Origin: Mugil cephalus
Lineage: Eukaryota; Chordata; Actinopteri; Mugiliformes; Mugilidae
Assembly: GCF_022458985.1 (NCBI RefSeq)
Contig: NC_061789.1
Coordinates: 10,980,357-11,044,356 of the forward strand
Length of the DNA: 64,000 nucleotides
Direction of reading: 5' to 3'
This document shows positions 48,875-58,729 of the stretch, one piece after another (position 1 is the first letter of the stretch; every line of letters begins with the position of its first letter). The notes beneath the pieces were generated by a model that ran no database searches, had not been told where the DNA came from, and worked only from the letters and a program-made list of their open reading frames with translations. The translations under genes and the position numbers were made by a program.

Positions 48875-51800
48875 CTTAAAAAAAAAAAAAAAAGAAAAGA
48901 AAGGAAATTAAAGAGTGAGGGAAATATAAGTGGAAAAGTTACAATAATGGAAGAAATATTTACTTCAGATAATAATCCAAGTACAAGTAAAGTACAAATA
49001 TAACGACTTAAGCACTATTATGGAACTATTTTTAGTCAGTAAATAAAATTCAGTGAAATGTAAAATTGTATTGGCACAAGATTTTATTGTAAGGATCATA
49101 TTCTGTAACTGGTCACGGCTGGTGTTCATACAGTTTATAGAGTTACTCTTGGTAGTTGTTAACCATTGCACTGGACTTTGCTCGACAATCCTTTAGTTCA
49201 TTATATTGGCCAACGTAGGCTTTTACTTTGTTTTTCTTTCCCTGACACGAGACATGTTCATTGTGGTTCTCTGAATGTGCCACGCCCCATTTCTTGTCAG
49301 TCTCCTTGTTCCTACTGCTGAGACACAGCTTTATAGCATGACCCTGCCACCGCCATGCTTCACTGTAGGTAGAAGATGAAGTGTTGCTGAGATTTAAAGT
49401 AAGCATTCATTAATACACAGGATAAGATGTTACAATCCCTCGTGCCATGATCCGAGGCAAAACTCATTTAGGAGCCTAGTCCAACTGAGAAACCAACCAG
49501 CATGCCAGTTACCAACTAGCAACCAGCAAGAAGGCACCAGCTAACTAGCCTAGCCAACGGCAGCAGGTAAGAAGTGGTGGGACACACAACTGCACTTACA
49601 CTAACACCCCTCCCCTCGGCCAAGATTGGAAGTAAAACACTAAAAGACACCAGCTAACTAGCCTAGCCAACAGTACCGGGTAAGAAGTGATGGGACATTA
49701 ACTACACTTCAACCATGAAGCTCTATCTGTAGAATAGCTGGTGGGTTCTTGGTTACCTTCCTGACCAAACCGCTTATTGCTTGGTTGCTCCTAAGAACCC
49801 TTCCAAGGTTTAGAAATGATGTATCCAAGCCTAGAGTCTAGAGAGTTCCTTGAATGCTGTCCTCCAAAGGTCAGCTGTCATTTGGTAAACAGAACATTGT
49901 TGTAAAAAGTAGTGTTGCGATATCCCTACATACCCCAAAGCGTTCCCAGCTTTTTATTTCCTTGTACAGGGCTTCTCCGGGACAGGAAGTGTTCACCACC
50001 TGTCTGTGACCCTGCACGGTGAATGTAGCATCTAGTCGTCCTCCATCGACAGCGCAGGACGCCAGTTGATCTCTCACCAACCCCATGGCGTGTTGAGAGG
50101 GTAGACTGGTGATGTAGCTTCCGATGAAGGAAACTCCGAAGCCTTTGGAGTTGTGTCCGAGGGTGTGGGCTCCTCTCCAGTGCCATCCTCGTCCCTCGTA
50201 GATGTACCCGTCGGAGCCTGCGACAAAACTTTAGGAACGCAGAGCAGCTTAGACACTGATTTCACATAGAGCCTGCGGCCGGAGTCCGAACGTCTTCCTG
50301 CTTGTACCTGTATCCAATGTCGTCCCAGCCTCTGTCGTCTTGGTGGAAGCGCTGCATGGAGCGCATGTCTGCGGAGCATTGGTGGAAGGTGACGCAGGGC
50401 TGGCCTGGTGTGTGAGTGTGATGGATGTACATGAAGGACAGAGGCAGAGTCAGGTTGGTGGGCGTTCCCCTGTACGGCTCTGCGCCCCACATGCAGCGAG
50501 GAATGATGGGAGGACAGTCTGAAACACATGAAGGACATTTTACCTCATCACACGTACTCGGAATGAAGAAATCAGATTATTTATAATGGCTAAAGAAATG
50601 TCCTGGTATTTCCTTAGTGTGATTGTCAGACCACGGCACAGTGTTGTGAATGAGATATATCAGGAGTAGTTCATATAAATTTCTGCAGATTTGGCAGACA
50701 CCTTTACTACCTTTGACTCAGTATTGATTAGATGAGTGAAACCCTGGTGATCAAAGGCCAAATTCACCTCATAAAGTTTGTTTGGCCATAATCCAACTCA
50801 GGAATATTTGAGGAACACTAAGAGGGAGTTTCTTTGAAGCTGGCACACTTCACTTGGATCAGAATGTATGTCAAAGATTAAAGGTCAACTTTTTTTTTTT
50901 TTACTTTTGTCCTAAGTATGATAAAATTTCACTCAAATGTGACAAAGTCAGACATAAATGTAAAACTGCAACATTCAGTCAATCAAGTGTTTAATTCTAG
51001 TCCTGCATTCTGTCACTTCCTCTGGCCTCGATTATAGTATGAAATCTTCCAGTGCAATCTGACTGTGATTTATTCAAACAAACCTTCATTTGGACTCAAA
51101 GATTAGAATCTGGTGGGAAAGGGCCAGAGGTCAAGGCAACTGTTGCCTCACAAAAGATGTTTTTTTCTGACCACAAATAAACTCATTAATGCGACGTCTC
51201 GTCAATGCCAACAGGGAATTTCTCCAAACTTGGCACAAACCTTCACTTGGATGCAAGTATGCACTGATAAGAATGTGCGAACCAAACCTCTGACCACACA
51301 ACACATATTTTGGCCGTGACACAACAATTCATAGGCTAATTATGACACACTTTTACACAAACGTAGGATAAAAGTCAGACTGTGTTCTGCTGAAAAACTT
51401 TGGAGCGTTTATCACGTGTATGAGTCAGGACAGACACAAATGTAGAATAACTTGACTAGCAGCCATCAGAGTATTTAATTCTTTCACTTCCTCTGTGGTT
51501 TGGTTTTGTGCTCACCCATGTACTTATGGACAAACTCTTTCATTCCTTCCCTCATCGCAGTTCCCAGCCGCCTCTTCTCCTTTGCCGCCATCTCCGACTG
51601 TCCTTTCAGTTTCCGCTCTAGCTCAGCAGATTTCACCCCCTGCCTGACCAGCACCGGAGGGGCAACGAGCCCTCTGAAGTTCTCCCTGCGGCGCCGGCTG
51701 ACGAGGCGAGGTGCAGCGTCCAGTCCGTTGCTCTCCAGCTGATGGCAGTAGTACTCTGTCAGCAGGCTGCTCAGCTTGACAGGACGTCTGGATTCGTGAG

Positions 51801-52972
51801 AAACCTCCATGCCCAGTACCACACCGTCCATGCCTCCGTTGACCTGAGCAGTGGTGAGCAGAGAGGGCCTGTCGGAGAGGGTGAAGAATTGGGGAAAGGC
51901 TACGCTGTCCCAGCAGCCATCTGGTCCGAGGCGCCTAGAGAGAGGAGAGCACTGCCTGAAGGAATGGCTGAGATCTTTGGCCAGGGTGAGCTGGTACAGG
52001 CCTCGGGCACGCCCTGCAGTCTTGGACAGAAGACCGGCCTCGATGCCGAGGAGAACTGGTCTGAGGGCGACGGTGGTGCCATCAGGAGTGAGAACCACGC
52101 CTTCTTCTTGGCCGTTTTCTGTCACTCCGTGAGGCACAGCGTTGATAATATAATCCGTGAGATTAGCCTCCAGTTTAGTTACACGGACCTTGGCATTTCC
52201 AAGGAAGTGCCTAATGAAGGCATCGTTGAGGTCTGCTGCCCCGCGCAGCCTCTTCAGCACAGCTACTGGCTCTGATCCAGGGTACGCATCTTCCACCCGC
52301 TTTACGGCCTCTATGAAGTCCACCATGCTCCAGGATAATGATGCTGAGACAGAGACAGGAGTAAATCAGACGTTTCTCTTTCCGTTTACAGTGCTACGTA
52401 AAGGTTTTGGCACTAATTGTCTACAGCTCTGTATAAAAAAACATTACTCAGTTTTGTAATCGTATAGGTGCACTTATTTTCTGCAGGTATTTAATATGTG
52501 ATATAGAATATTGGCTCATTTTCCTGAATAAATAAATACACAATTGTGACATTTCTGTTTCACCCGTTTGATCAGGTTCTCTCTGTTTTCCTTCAGGACT
52601 GCTGAAGTTTTCAGTAATTTTTATGCGGAAATGTAAAAAATTCTGCAGGGCACTAACACTTTTCAGTAGCACTGGTATAACGTGACCGTCCAGTAAATTC
52701 TAAGACAAATTAGCATGATGACTATAAGAGGAATATTCAGTTTGAGAAACAGACGAAGGAAAACATGTGCTAGTCAAAATAAATAAATTTCAGTAGTAAA
52801 AAAAAAAAAAAGAAATCTCTGCAATTGTCTTAAGATTTGTCTAACAGGAAAAACATCAGTATCTTCTTAAATAACTTAGATAAAAAAATCACACGTGATT
52901 ACCTCCTGTGTATGCGCTGACCAGCAGCACCAGGGCCAACGTCAGGGCCACTCTCCAGCAACCTTTGTCCAT
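48857..52972 (-). CDS. pglyrp2: Secreted peptidoglycan recognition protein with amidase domain (Pglyrp2-like)
   Basis: N-acetylmuramoyl-L-alanine amidase: a secreted zinc enzyme that cuts the lactyl-amide bond between the MurNAc glycan and the stem peptide of bacterial peptidoglycan. Exons are 52972-52903, 52343-51516, 50518-50308, 50228-49934 and a tiny last exon 48874-48857. They give 473 residues with every phase agreeing. Residues 1-22 are a signal peptide (MDKGCWRVALTLALVLLVSA). Residues 24-299 are the PGLYRP2-type N-terminal region, and 301-468 the PGRP/amidase-2 domain starting CPPIIPRCMWGAEPYRG. The zinc ligands H332 (FMYIHHTH), H444 (GHRQ) and C452 (TSCPG) and the helper Y369 (WDDIGY) are all present, so it should be an active amidase. 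C301, C308, C341 and C347 fit the conserved disulfides. There are NLT and NTS sites for N-glycans. In fish the same family is also named pglyrp6; I cannot tell the two apart without a tree. Confidence 0.92.
49510..49712 (+). repeat. Two-copy direct repeat in the last pglyrp2 intron
   Basis: The block CACCAGCTAACTAGCCTAGC then CAAC-G-A-C-GG, and GTAAGAAGTG-TGGGACA, appears twice (starts near 49,527 and 49,647, about 120 bases apart). Confidence 0.65.
50540..51480. other. pglyrp2 intron, no separate gene seen
   Basis: Between exons 52343-51516 and 50518-50308. The short frames at 51,113-51,322 on both strands have no support. Confidence 0.55.
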
Positions 52973-53036
52973 CCTGAGCCTTCTGCACACATTCAGGTCC
53001 AAGCTTCAAATGCGTTCCCCTCAGTTCCTCTCTCTA

Positions 53037-53043
53037 ATTTATA
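53037..53043 (-). promoter_or_regulatory. pglyrp2: pglyrp2 TATA box
   Basis: The minus strand reads CTATAAATTAG, 65 bases upstream of the ATG. A start site about 30 bases downstream (near 53,010) leaves a 5' leader of about 38 bases. A TATA promoter suits a tissue-restricted, inducible gene. Confidence 0.65.
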
Positions 53044-53487
53044 GAAGTTCAGGCTGGTTATGTAATGTTGAGCGTATACCGTAGCTACGCCTACATTTAA
53101 TCAGTTGGTGTGGCCGCCTGAGCAGTATGGGAAACTGGCACCTGTACCGTAAGCAGCGTATGGTCATTTGTCCCTTCATGTCAAGGTCTTCCTGTGTACC
53201 TCACAAAGTCGTTGTTGGACATTTTTGAGAAATTCTTGTGTTCTGTAATAAACCTCAGTCATCTCGTTAATATGGGCCGGCAGAAAACCAGTGAACAAAT
53301 CAGTGGGAGTCCTCTCTGAGGCAATACACGGGTCCTTGTCAGCGTTCAGAAAATGCAAAAGCTCCACAGGAAATGCCACACTCGTAAATCAATTGTGTTA
53401 AGAAGTATTTCTGCTTTATATGTTGGCACAAGATAATGCAGAACAATTATAAGATAAGACCATGGTCATGGATCGGTTCTCACAAAA

Positions 53488-53497
53488 GTCACGTGAC
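53488..53497. promoter_or_regulatory. Palindromic E-box GTCACGTGAC (CLEAR-type)
   Basis: The ten bases match the full CLEAR consensus recognised by TFEB/TFE3 in lysosomal and autophagy genes. It lies between the pglyrp2 promoter and trappc5, 5.2 kb upstream of mcoln1. A chance match is possible, and no function is shown. Confidence 0.35.
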
Positions 53498-53683
53498 TAC
53501 AAGAACAGGAAGTGGAAGTATCTGAGCTGGAAAGTACACAGCAGAAGATCTGGGATAACAAGGGTCAGAGGTGGATTTACCGTAATCGACCATAATAACT
53601 TTATAATAGCCCTTTTAAAAGCAAGATCCGGGAAGTTAATGTCATGTTTATGAGACTAAATGTAGATCACAAAGTTAAGTGAT

Positions 53684-53685
53684 GG

Positions 53686-53766
<81 letters not shown>
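53684..53766. repeat. (TCTA)n microsatellite
   Basis: About 20 uninterrupted TCTA units, equivalent to GATA on the other strand. Likely polymorphic. Confidence 0.97.
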
Positions 53767-53767
<1 letters not shown>

Positions 53768-53984
53768 GCTTTTCCTGCTTTTCAGTAGGTTTCTGCTATG
53801 AAAATTATCTGCAAATCTGATTTAAGGGTTGCAAAATTCAAGATTATGAAGACTTATTCCAAATGAAAAATGGCCCAAGAAAAAAAACTAAACAAAAAAC
53901 AGTCTACTCTCCAGAGAAATCAGGCAGAACACATGACCTCATGCTGTCAAATCTCATCATTCAAATTTTAAAGTAAACAGGCAC

Positions 53985-54575
53985 ATCCTTTAGCAATGCA
54001 CCTGTAAGTAAATAAACACCAAAGAACAAGAAGAAAATGTAGCCTAATCGAAACAAAAAGATATCAGTCACTTTGACATTATTACCTCTTTAAAATAAAC
54101 TGATCATGTGATAGAATAGCTTTTTACTTCCTGACAAATTTAATTTCACATCCAGATGGTGGCAGTAATGCACATCTAGGCCAATAAACACCAAAGAAAG
54201 AAAGGCCTAATTAAAAAATATAATACTTTACTATATATACTTTACTGTGACATTATTAGTTTTTTAAAAATAAATAGATCCTGCCAAATTTCCTGTTAGT
54301 CATTTTAGACCAGGTTGCAGTAATGCACCACTGTACTCACTCTAAAAGACACTAAGGAAGAAGAAGAAGAAGACATAATGAAAAAATCAAGAACCTTATT
54401 GTACATTGACATGTACCGTTTCCTTAACGAAACAAACAAATTACACGGCTGGGAATTTAAGAAGAATCGTTTTTACTCCCTGTGTAATCTCTCGTTAATC
54501 AATTTAAACCACTTGGTGGCGGCAAGGAACCGTTCAACTGTAGGAGACACCAAAGAAGAAGAAGCTTGATCACAG
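53985..54575 (+). repeat. Four-unit diverged tandem array upstream of trappc5
   Basis: Each unit has a GCAGTAATGCAC-like word and, 25-40 bases on, AACACCAAAGAA(GAA)n. The CACCAAAG (or CACTAAGG) words fall at 54,017, 54,189, about 54,350 and 54,549, so the period is 160-200 bases. Units 1 and 2 also share TGACATTATTA and a TTTAAAATAAA-GATC block. Confidence 0.7.
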
Positions 54576-54614
54576 AAGTAGAAGAAGAACTGCAGCTTAT
54601 TTATCGTCAACAAG
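54560..54614 (+). other. trappc5: Probable trappc5 non-coding first exon
   Basis: A consensus donor AAG|GTGCGT at 54,614/54,615 ends a short CpG-poor leader. The acceptor before the coding exon is TTAACTCCAG at 55,898. Inferred from splice signals only. Confidence 0.35.
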
Positions 54615-55175
54615 GTGCGTTTACCTGTAAAAACTCCACATGTCAACAGACGTATATGAATAAAGAGACTGTATTCTAAGTATTATCGACTCCGTAAGCG
54701 ACCAGGCTACCGTTCGGACCGTTCGCTTACAGGAAGTAGTGGCTAACATTAGTAGCTATGCGGCTAACAGCTAATTGTTGTATGTGAGGTGGAAAACGGG
54801 CGATTAGTAAAAACACAAGAGACTCAGTTACTAAAAGCTTGCAGAGTGTGTCAGTTCGTCTGCTATGTGATGTGGAAATTACTGAATCTAATCTCACTAA
54901 TCTCAGGAGAATTGGCAAAATTAATTCCTAATAAGTCTAATGCCATAAAGTGACATGTTGTACTTTTCTTTTCTTCTTCTTCTCTTCTTTGTCACAGAAT
55001 ATAATTTAGTCATCACATAACGTCACAAAACCTCTTTGAAGTTTCTTACATTAATATTTGGTATTGCTTATATTAATATTTATATATCAAAAGGCTAAAA
55101 TTACCATATTACATATTTATTAACATGCATACTTTACCACTCTAAGAAAAACTGCTTGACGAGACTGCTCATAAC

Positions 55176-55835
55176 TAGACCTGTCAAACGAAGATTAATC
55201 ACATGGTTGCTGTGGATTAATTTTGATTAATCACGATTAAATATCATTAATTTTTAATCTATATTAATCACGTTTACTTTTGCATACAGACCCAATAAAG
55301 AAGGGAATATTATATGCACTTAATGTCTTTATTAAATACCTTCAACAGTTTCAACAAAACAAATTGAAACAATTTTTGGGAACAACGTTTTGTCTCTCTT
55401 TTTTAAAACAATCATTTCCACATTAACGTGGCCCCGTTACTTCTCTTTCAGCTGCTACTAAGACAAACTAACTTGTCGACATTGTCCGAGTGGAGAGCTG
55501 ACTGCTTCTTATTTACAATGTTGCTGCAACTGAGAATAGTTGCAGAAATAGGAGTGGCGAGATATTTGCAAGGCAACATTGCCAGCTTGTCTTTGTTTTG
55601 TCACAAGCTGGGCGACATGTTAGACTACGCGCTAGAAGAATCCCAATACTTTAAGCTGAAAGTGCTTCAGTGAAAAGAATGAATGCGCATATGTGAGTAA
55701 CTGCCTGAGATATGTTGCCAGAGACGTTCAGAGTCATTCTGCGCTGCAGAACGGTTAATTGCGTCCAGAATGTTTAATCACATTAATCGTGATAAGACAT
55801 TAATACATGTTAATCTGTTAATTTTGACAAGCCTA
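55176..55835. mobile_element. hAT-type element in the trappc5 leader intron
   Basis: The left end TAGACCTGTCAAA and right end TTTTGACAAGCCTA are inverted. Flanks CTCATAAC and CTTATAAT agree at 6 of 8 bases. The outer parts are full of GATTAATCACG / CATTAATCGTG words in mirrored order. The 81-codon frame inside (55,428-55,673) shows no transposase motif. Confidence 0.65.
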
Positions 55836-55909
55836 CTTATAATGCTTACTGCTGTAGTGCTTCATGCACGTCTAAACCTGTGACTGTCTTAACTCCAGAA
55901 CACCAGAAA

Positions 55910-56560
55910 ATGGACACGCGCTTCACTCGAGGGAAGTCCAACATCTTGGAGCGACCGCTGACCCGGCCGAAGACTGAAGTCAGCGTGAGTGCCTTTGCCC
56001 TGCTGTTCTCAGAGATGGTGCAGTACTGTCAGAGCCGTGTTTACTCCGTGACCGAGCTGCAGACCCGCCTGGCGGACATGGGCCAGAGCGTCGGAGCCAG
56101 CATGCTGGATGTGCTGGTGCTGAGAGAGAAGAACGGGAAGAGGGAGACCAAACTGCTGAACATGTTGCTCTTCATCAAGGTAAGCAAATGTCAAGTAGTC
56201 AATAATTGCACATGAATGATTAGTCAACTTTTACGTTTTTATAAATCTGACTCTTTCTTTTAGGTTAATGTGTGGAAGTCTTTGTTTGGCAAGGAGGCTG
56301 ACAAGCTGGAGCAGGCCAACGACGACGACAAGACTTATTACATCATAGAGAAAGAGCCTCTTATCAACGCCTATATCTCTGTGCCGAAAGAGAACAGCAG
56401 CTTGAACTGTGCTGCCTTCACTGCCGGTATCGTGGAAGCCATTCTCACACACAGTGGCTTCCCAGCTAAGGTGACTGCTCACTGGCACAAAGGTACCACG
56501 CTAATGATAAAGTTTAACGATTCAGTGATTGCCAGAGACAAGGCTTTGGATGGCAGATAA
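55910..56560 (+). CDS. trappc5: Trappc5, TRAPP complex subunit 5
   Basis: A Bet3-family subunit of the TRAPP complexes, which tether ER-derived vesicles and act as exchange factors for Rab1-type GTPases at the Golgi. Coding exons are 55910-56179 and 56264-56560, separated by an 84-base GT-AG intron in phase 0. The product is 188 residues, the same length as human TRAPPC5. It starts MDTRFTRGKSNILERPL (human MEARFTRGKS), runs through VSAFALLFSEMVQYCQSRVY and contains FGKEADKLEQANDDDKTYYI and SGFPAKVTAHWHKGTTLMIK, almost unchanged from human. The ATG at 55,910 is chosen because the human start aligns there, although the frame is open a further 10 codons upstream. AATAAA signals at 56,964-56,973 end the transcript. 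Confidence 0.97.
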
Positions 56561-56963
56561 GAAAGATTGGAAACTGTGAGTAGTTTTGTAAATCAGTGCA
56601 GGATGAGGATAAGTCATCCAGGTCCTGTTTGGTCTTGTGTCTGTGACTGCAACTGAATTCCAGTGTGGTACCTGATGGGACAGAGTGACTTCATGGAGGA
56701 AGACTTCGCTGTACTGAGCCACGTGTAAAAAATTGCAGCTACAACGTTTTGTGGATCATCTCTCTCTTGTCATACCTCTTGAAGTTGTTCATTGTATTTT
56801 TACTTTTGTTTTGCAGTTTATTTACAGACCACTGTCAAAAGAAAAATTTGCTGTCTGAGACTTTACACTTCCATCATGTTACTGTTATATTTTATTACAA
56901 ACACAACTTCTGATTTAAAAGTCATCGCAGTTTCAATGAATTCATGAGTTTAGCTGTTAATAC

Positions 56964-56973
56964 AATAAATAAA
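56964..56973 (+). terminator. trappc5: trappc5 poly(A) signals
   Basis: Two overlapping AATAAA words in AATAAATAAAG, about 400 bases after the stop codon. Confidence 0.7.
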
Positions 56974-56999
56974 GAATGAAAAAATTAATAAATTTCAAA

Positions 57000-58480
57000 T
57001 AAGGGTGAAAGTTAAAGCTGCAGTGCAGAACTTTTGCCTTCTCTCTTCTGTCAGGGATAGTAATCAAACAAACACTACTGATGTTTACACAACACACTGA
57101 CATTCAGGCCATACTGTTCCAAGATGGTGATCCATCATTTAAGTAGAGTCTATGTACAACATAGACTTTTACCAATACCAATCAATCCAGGACCAGTGAG
57201 GCATTTCTGTTCTCCGTCACTTCTTTTAGCCTTAAGCACAAAGAAGAAAAGCGACACCACTCCACATTTTTTCTTTGTCATTAATCCTGTATTGACTACA
57301 ATCCGTCCTCTGAACCGCTAGTTTATTTTTTATACAAAGCTTTAGAAACCGTTTTTGATTACAACCTGGATTATGTTTCTTTCTTCCTTTCTGCCCAAGT
57401 TACATTAGTGACTCTTGTTTCTTTGCCAAAGGCTCAACCATACTCCTAGTTTCTACACACTACTGTCTCCTTTACTTCAGCCTCGCAAAACACATCATAT
57501 ACACAGACGCCTGATTTAAGACTCTTGCATACTATAAAATATAAAAAAGACACTTAGTCACTCATCTGGCTCCTCTGGATCAAATGTAATGGATGTTCTT
57601 TAAATGTAAAAGTCCTGCAGCGCAGCTATAAACTCAACATTCTCCTTAATGGCAATCGATTAGGTGGAGCATCAATGGTTTCTGTAATGTAAATTTAAAA
57701 ATGTAATGACACAAAATGTTTTATTTTACAGATAGTGGTGCAAGATCAATTTTGTTTCATGCCACTTTAACCACAGTTTTATCTCAATGGATTTGTACCT
57801 TGAATTACCACATTTGTGTCCTGTACTTTAACTATATTGTTATGTATGTGTGGACTTCTGCGAATAAAAACTTGAAGCAGTTCTCTTCTGATTCTTGAGT
57901 GTTGGAGAGGCTTTGGAGGTTATCCAGGCTATTGCAAAAATGTAAGACATATCTTTACTAGTTCCTCTAATGCTCACCCATTTACAGTATGTAATTTAAA
58001 GTATATCAAAATGTATGTGTATCAAAATACACATTATGGTCTCTGTTCTACTAGCCATTAGTTTTAGTTTTGCAAAAGCAATACGTACAAACCAATCCGG
58101 AAGTCACGCGATTTTATTATGTTATTTTTCCCCTACCTTTGTGTCGTCCATTATTTTTTCTCTTGGCAAATTAGTATGTTTAATGTATGCTTATGTTCAT
58201 CTAAATATTTTGCTCATAATGTGTGTTTGTATTATTCAAGGACGTTTTTAATTCAAAATAAATAAAACCGTAACAAAAATGTGTCCAAATTCATTACAAT
58301 GCCACATATCGTTAGCTTAATTGCATAGTTTTCGCTTTCGCAGAACGCTTTCGTGCATTGGTATTTTTATTGATATTGGAACAGGTAGTAAAAAACATAC
58401 TTAGGTAATTATGCTATTAGGCTAACTATATTTAACTTAATTATTAACATAACATTATTAAATTTGCCGACTGATTTTAC
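57000..58480. other. Intergenic DNA between trappc5 and mcoln1
   Basis: AT-rich, with no supported exon. At 57,007 a TTAAAGCTGCAGTGCAGAAC word resembles the end of fish TTAA elements, but no partner end was found. Confidence 0.5.
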
Positions 58481-58497
58481 AGCAGCGTTACGTCCAA

Positions 58498-58530
58498 CCC
58501 GGAAGAAGGGCAAATGACGTCATCGCGTCA
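58498..58530 (+). promoter_or_regulatory. mcoln1: mcoln1 promoter motifs: ETS and CRE
   Basis: CCGGAAG (ETS-type) at about 58,499-58,505 is followed by the perfect palindrome TGACGTCA (CRE/ATF) at 58,515-58,522 and a second half-site GCGTCAT. This lies about 210 bases before the ATG in a CpG-richer stretch without a TATA box. Confidence 0.5.
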
Positions 58531-58729
58531 TTGTTGTTGAGATTTTTTTTTTCTTTTTTTTTCCCCTCCCAGGAAGCTGCGATGTAATGTAATGTCTGTG
58601 TCATCCGCTCACTGCGACAGCCCAGCATCCTTTGTCTGGTGATGAACCCCGCTTTGGCAACATGAGTCCTCCGCTCTTCGCTGCGGGGATGACGGCCTCC
58701 ATCGCTCCTGTGTGACCGTTGGCATCAAC

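Noticed and set aside
51742..52275. Plus-strand 177-codon frame
   Set aside because: Opposite to the large pglyrp2 exon, which has matching splice sites and a full-length family fit.
53684..53766. Regular short repeats that could be mistaken for a CRISPR array
   Set aside because: Uninterrupted 4-base units without spacers: a microsatellite in an animal genome.
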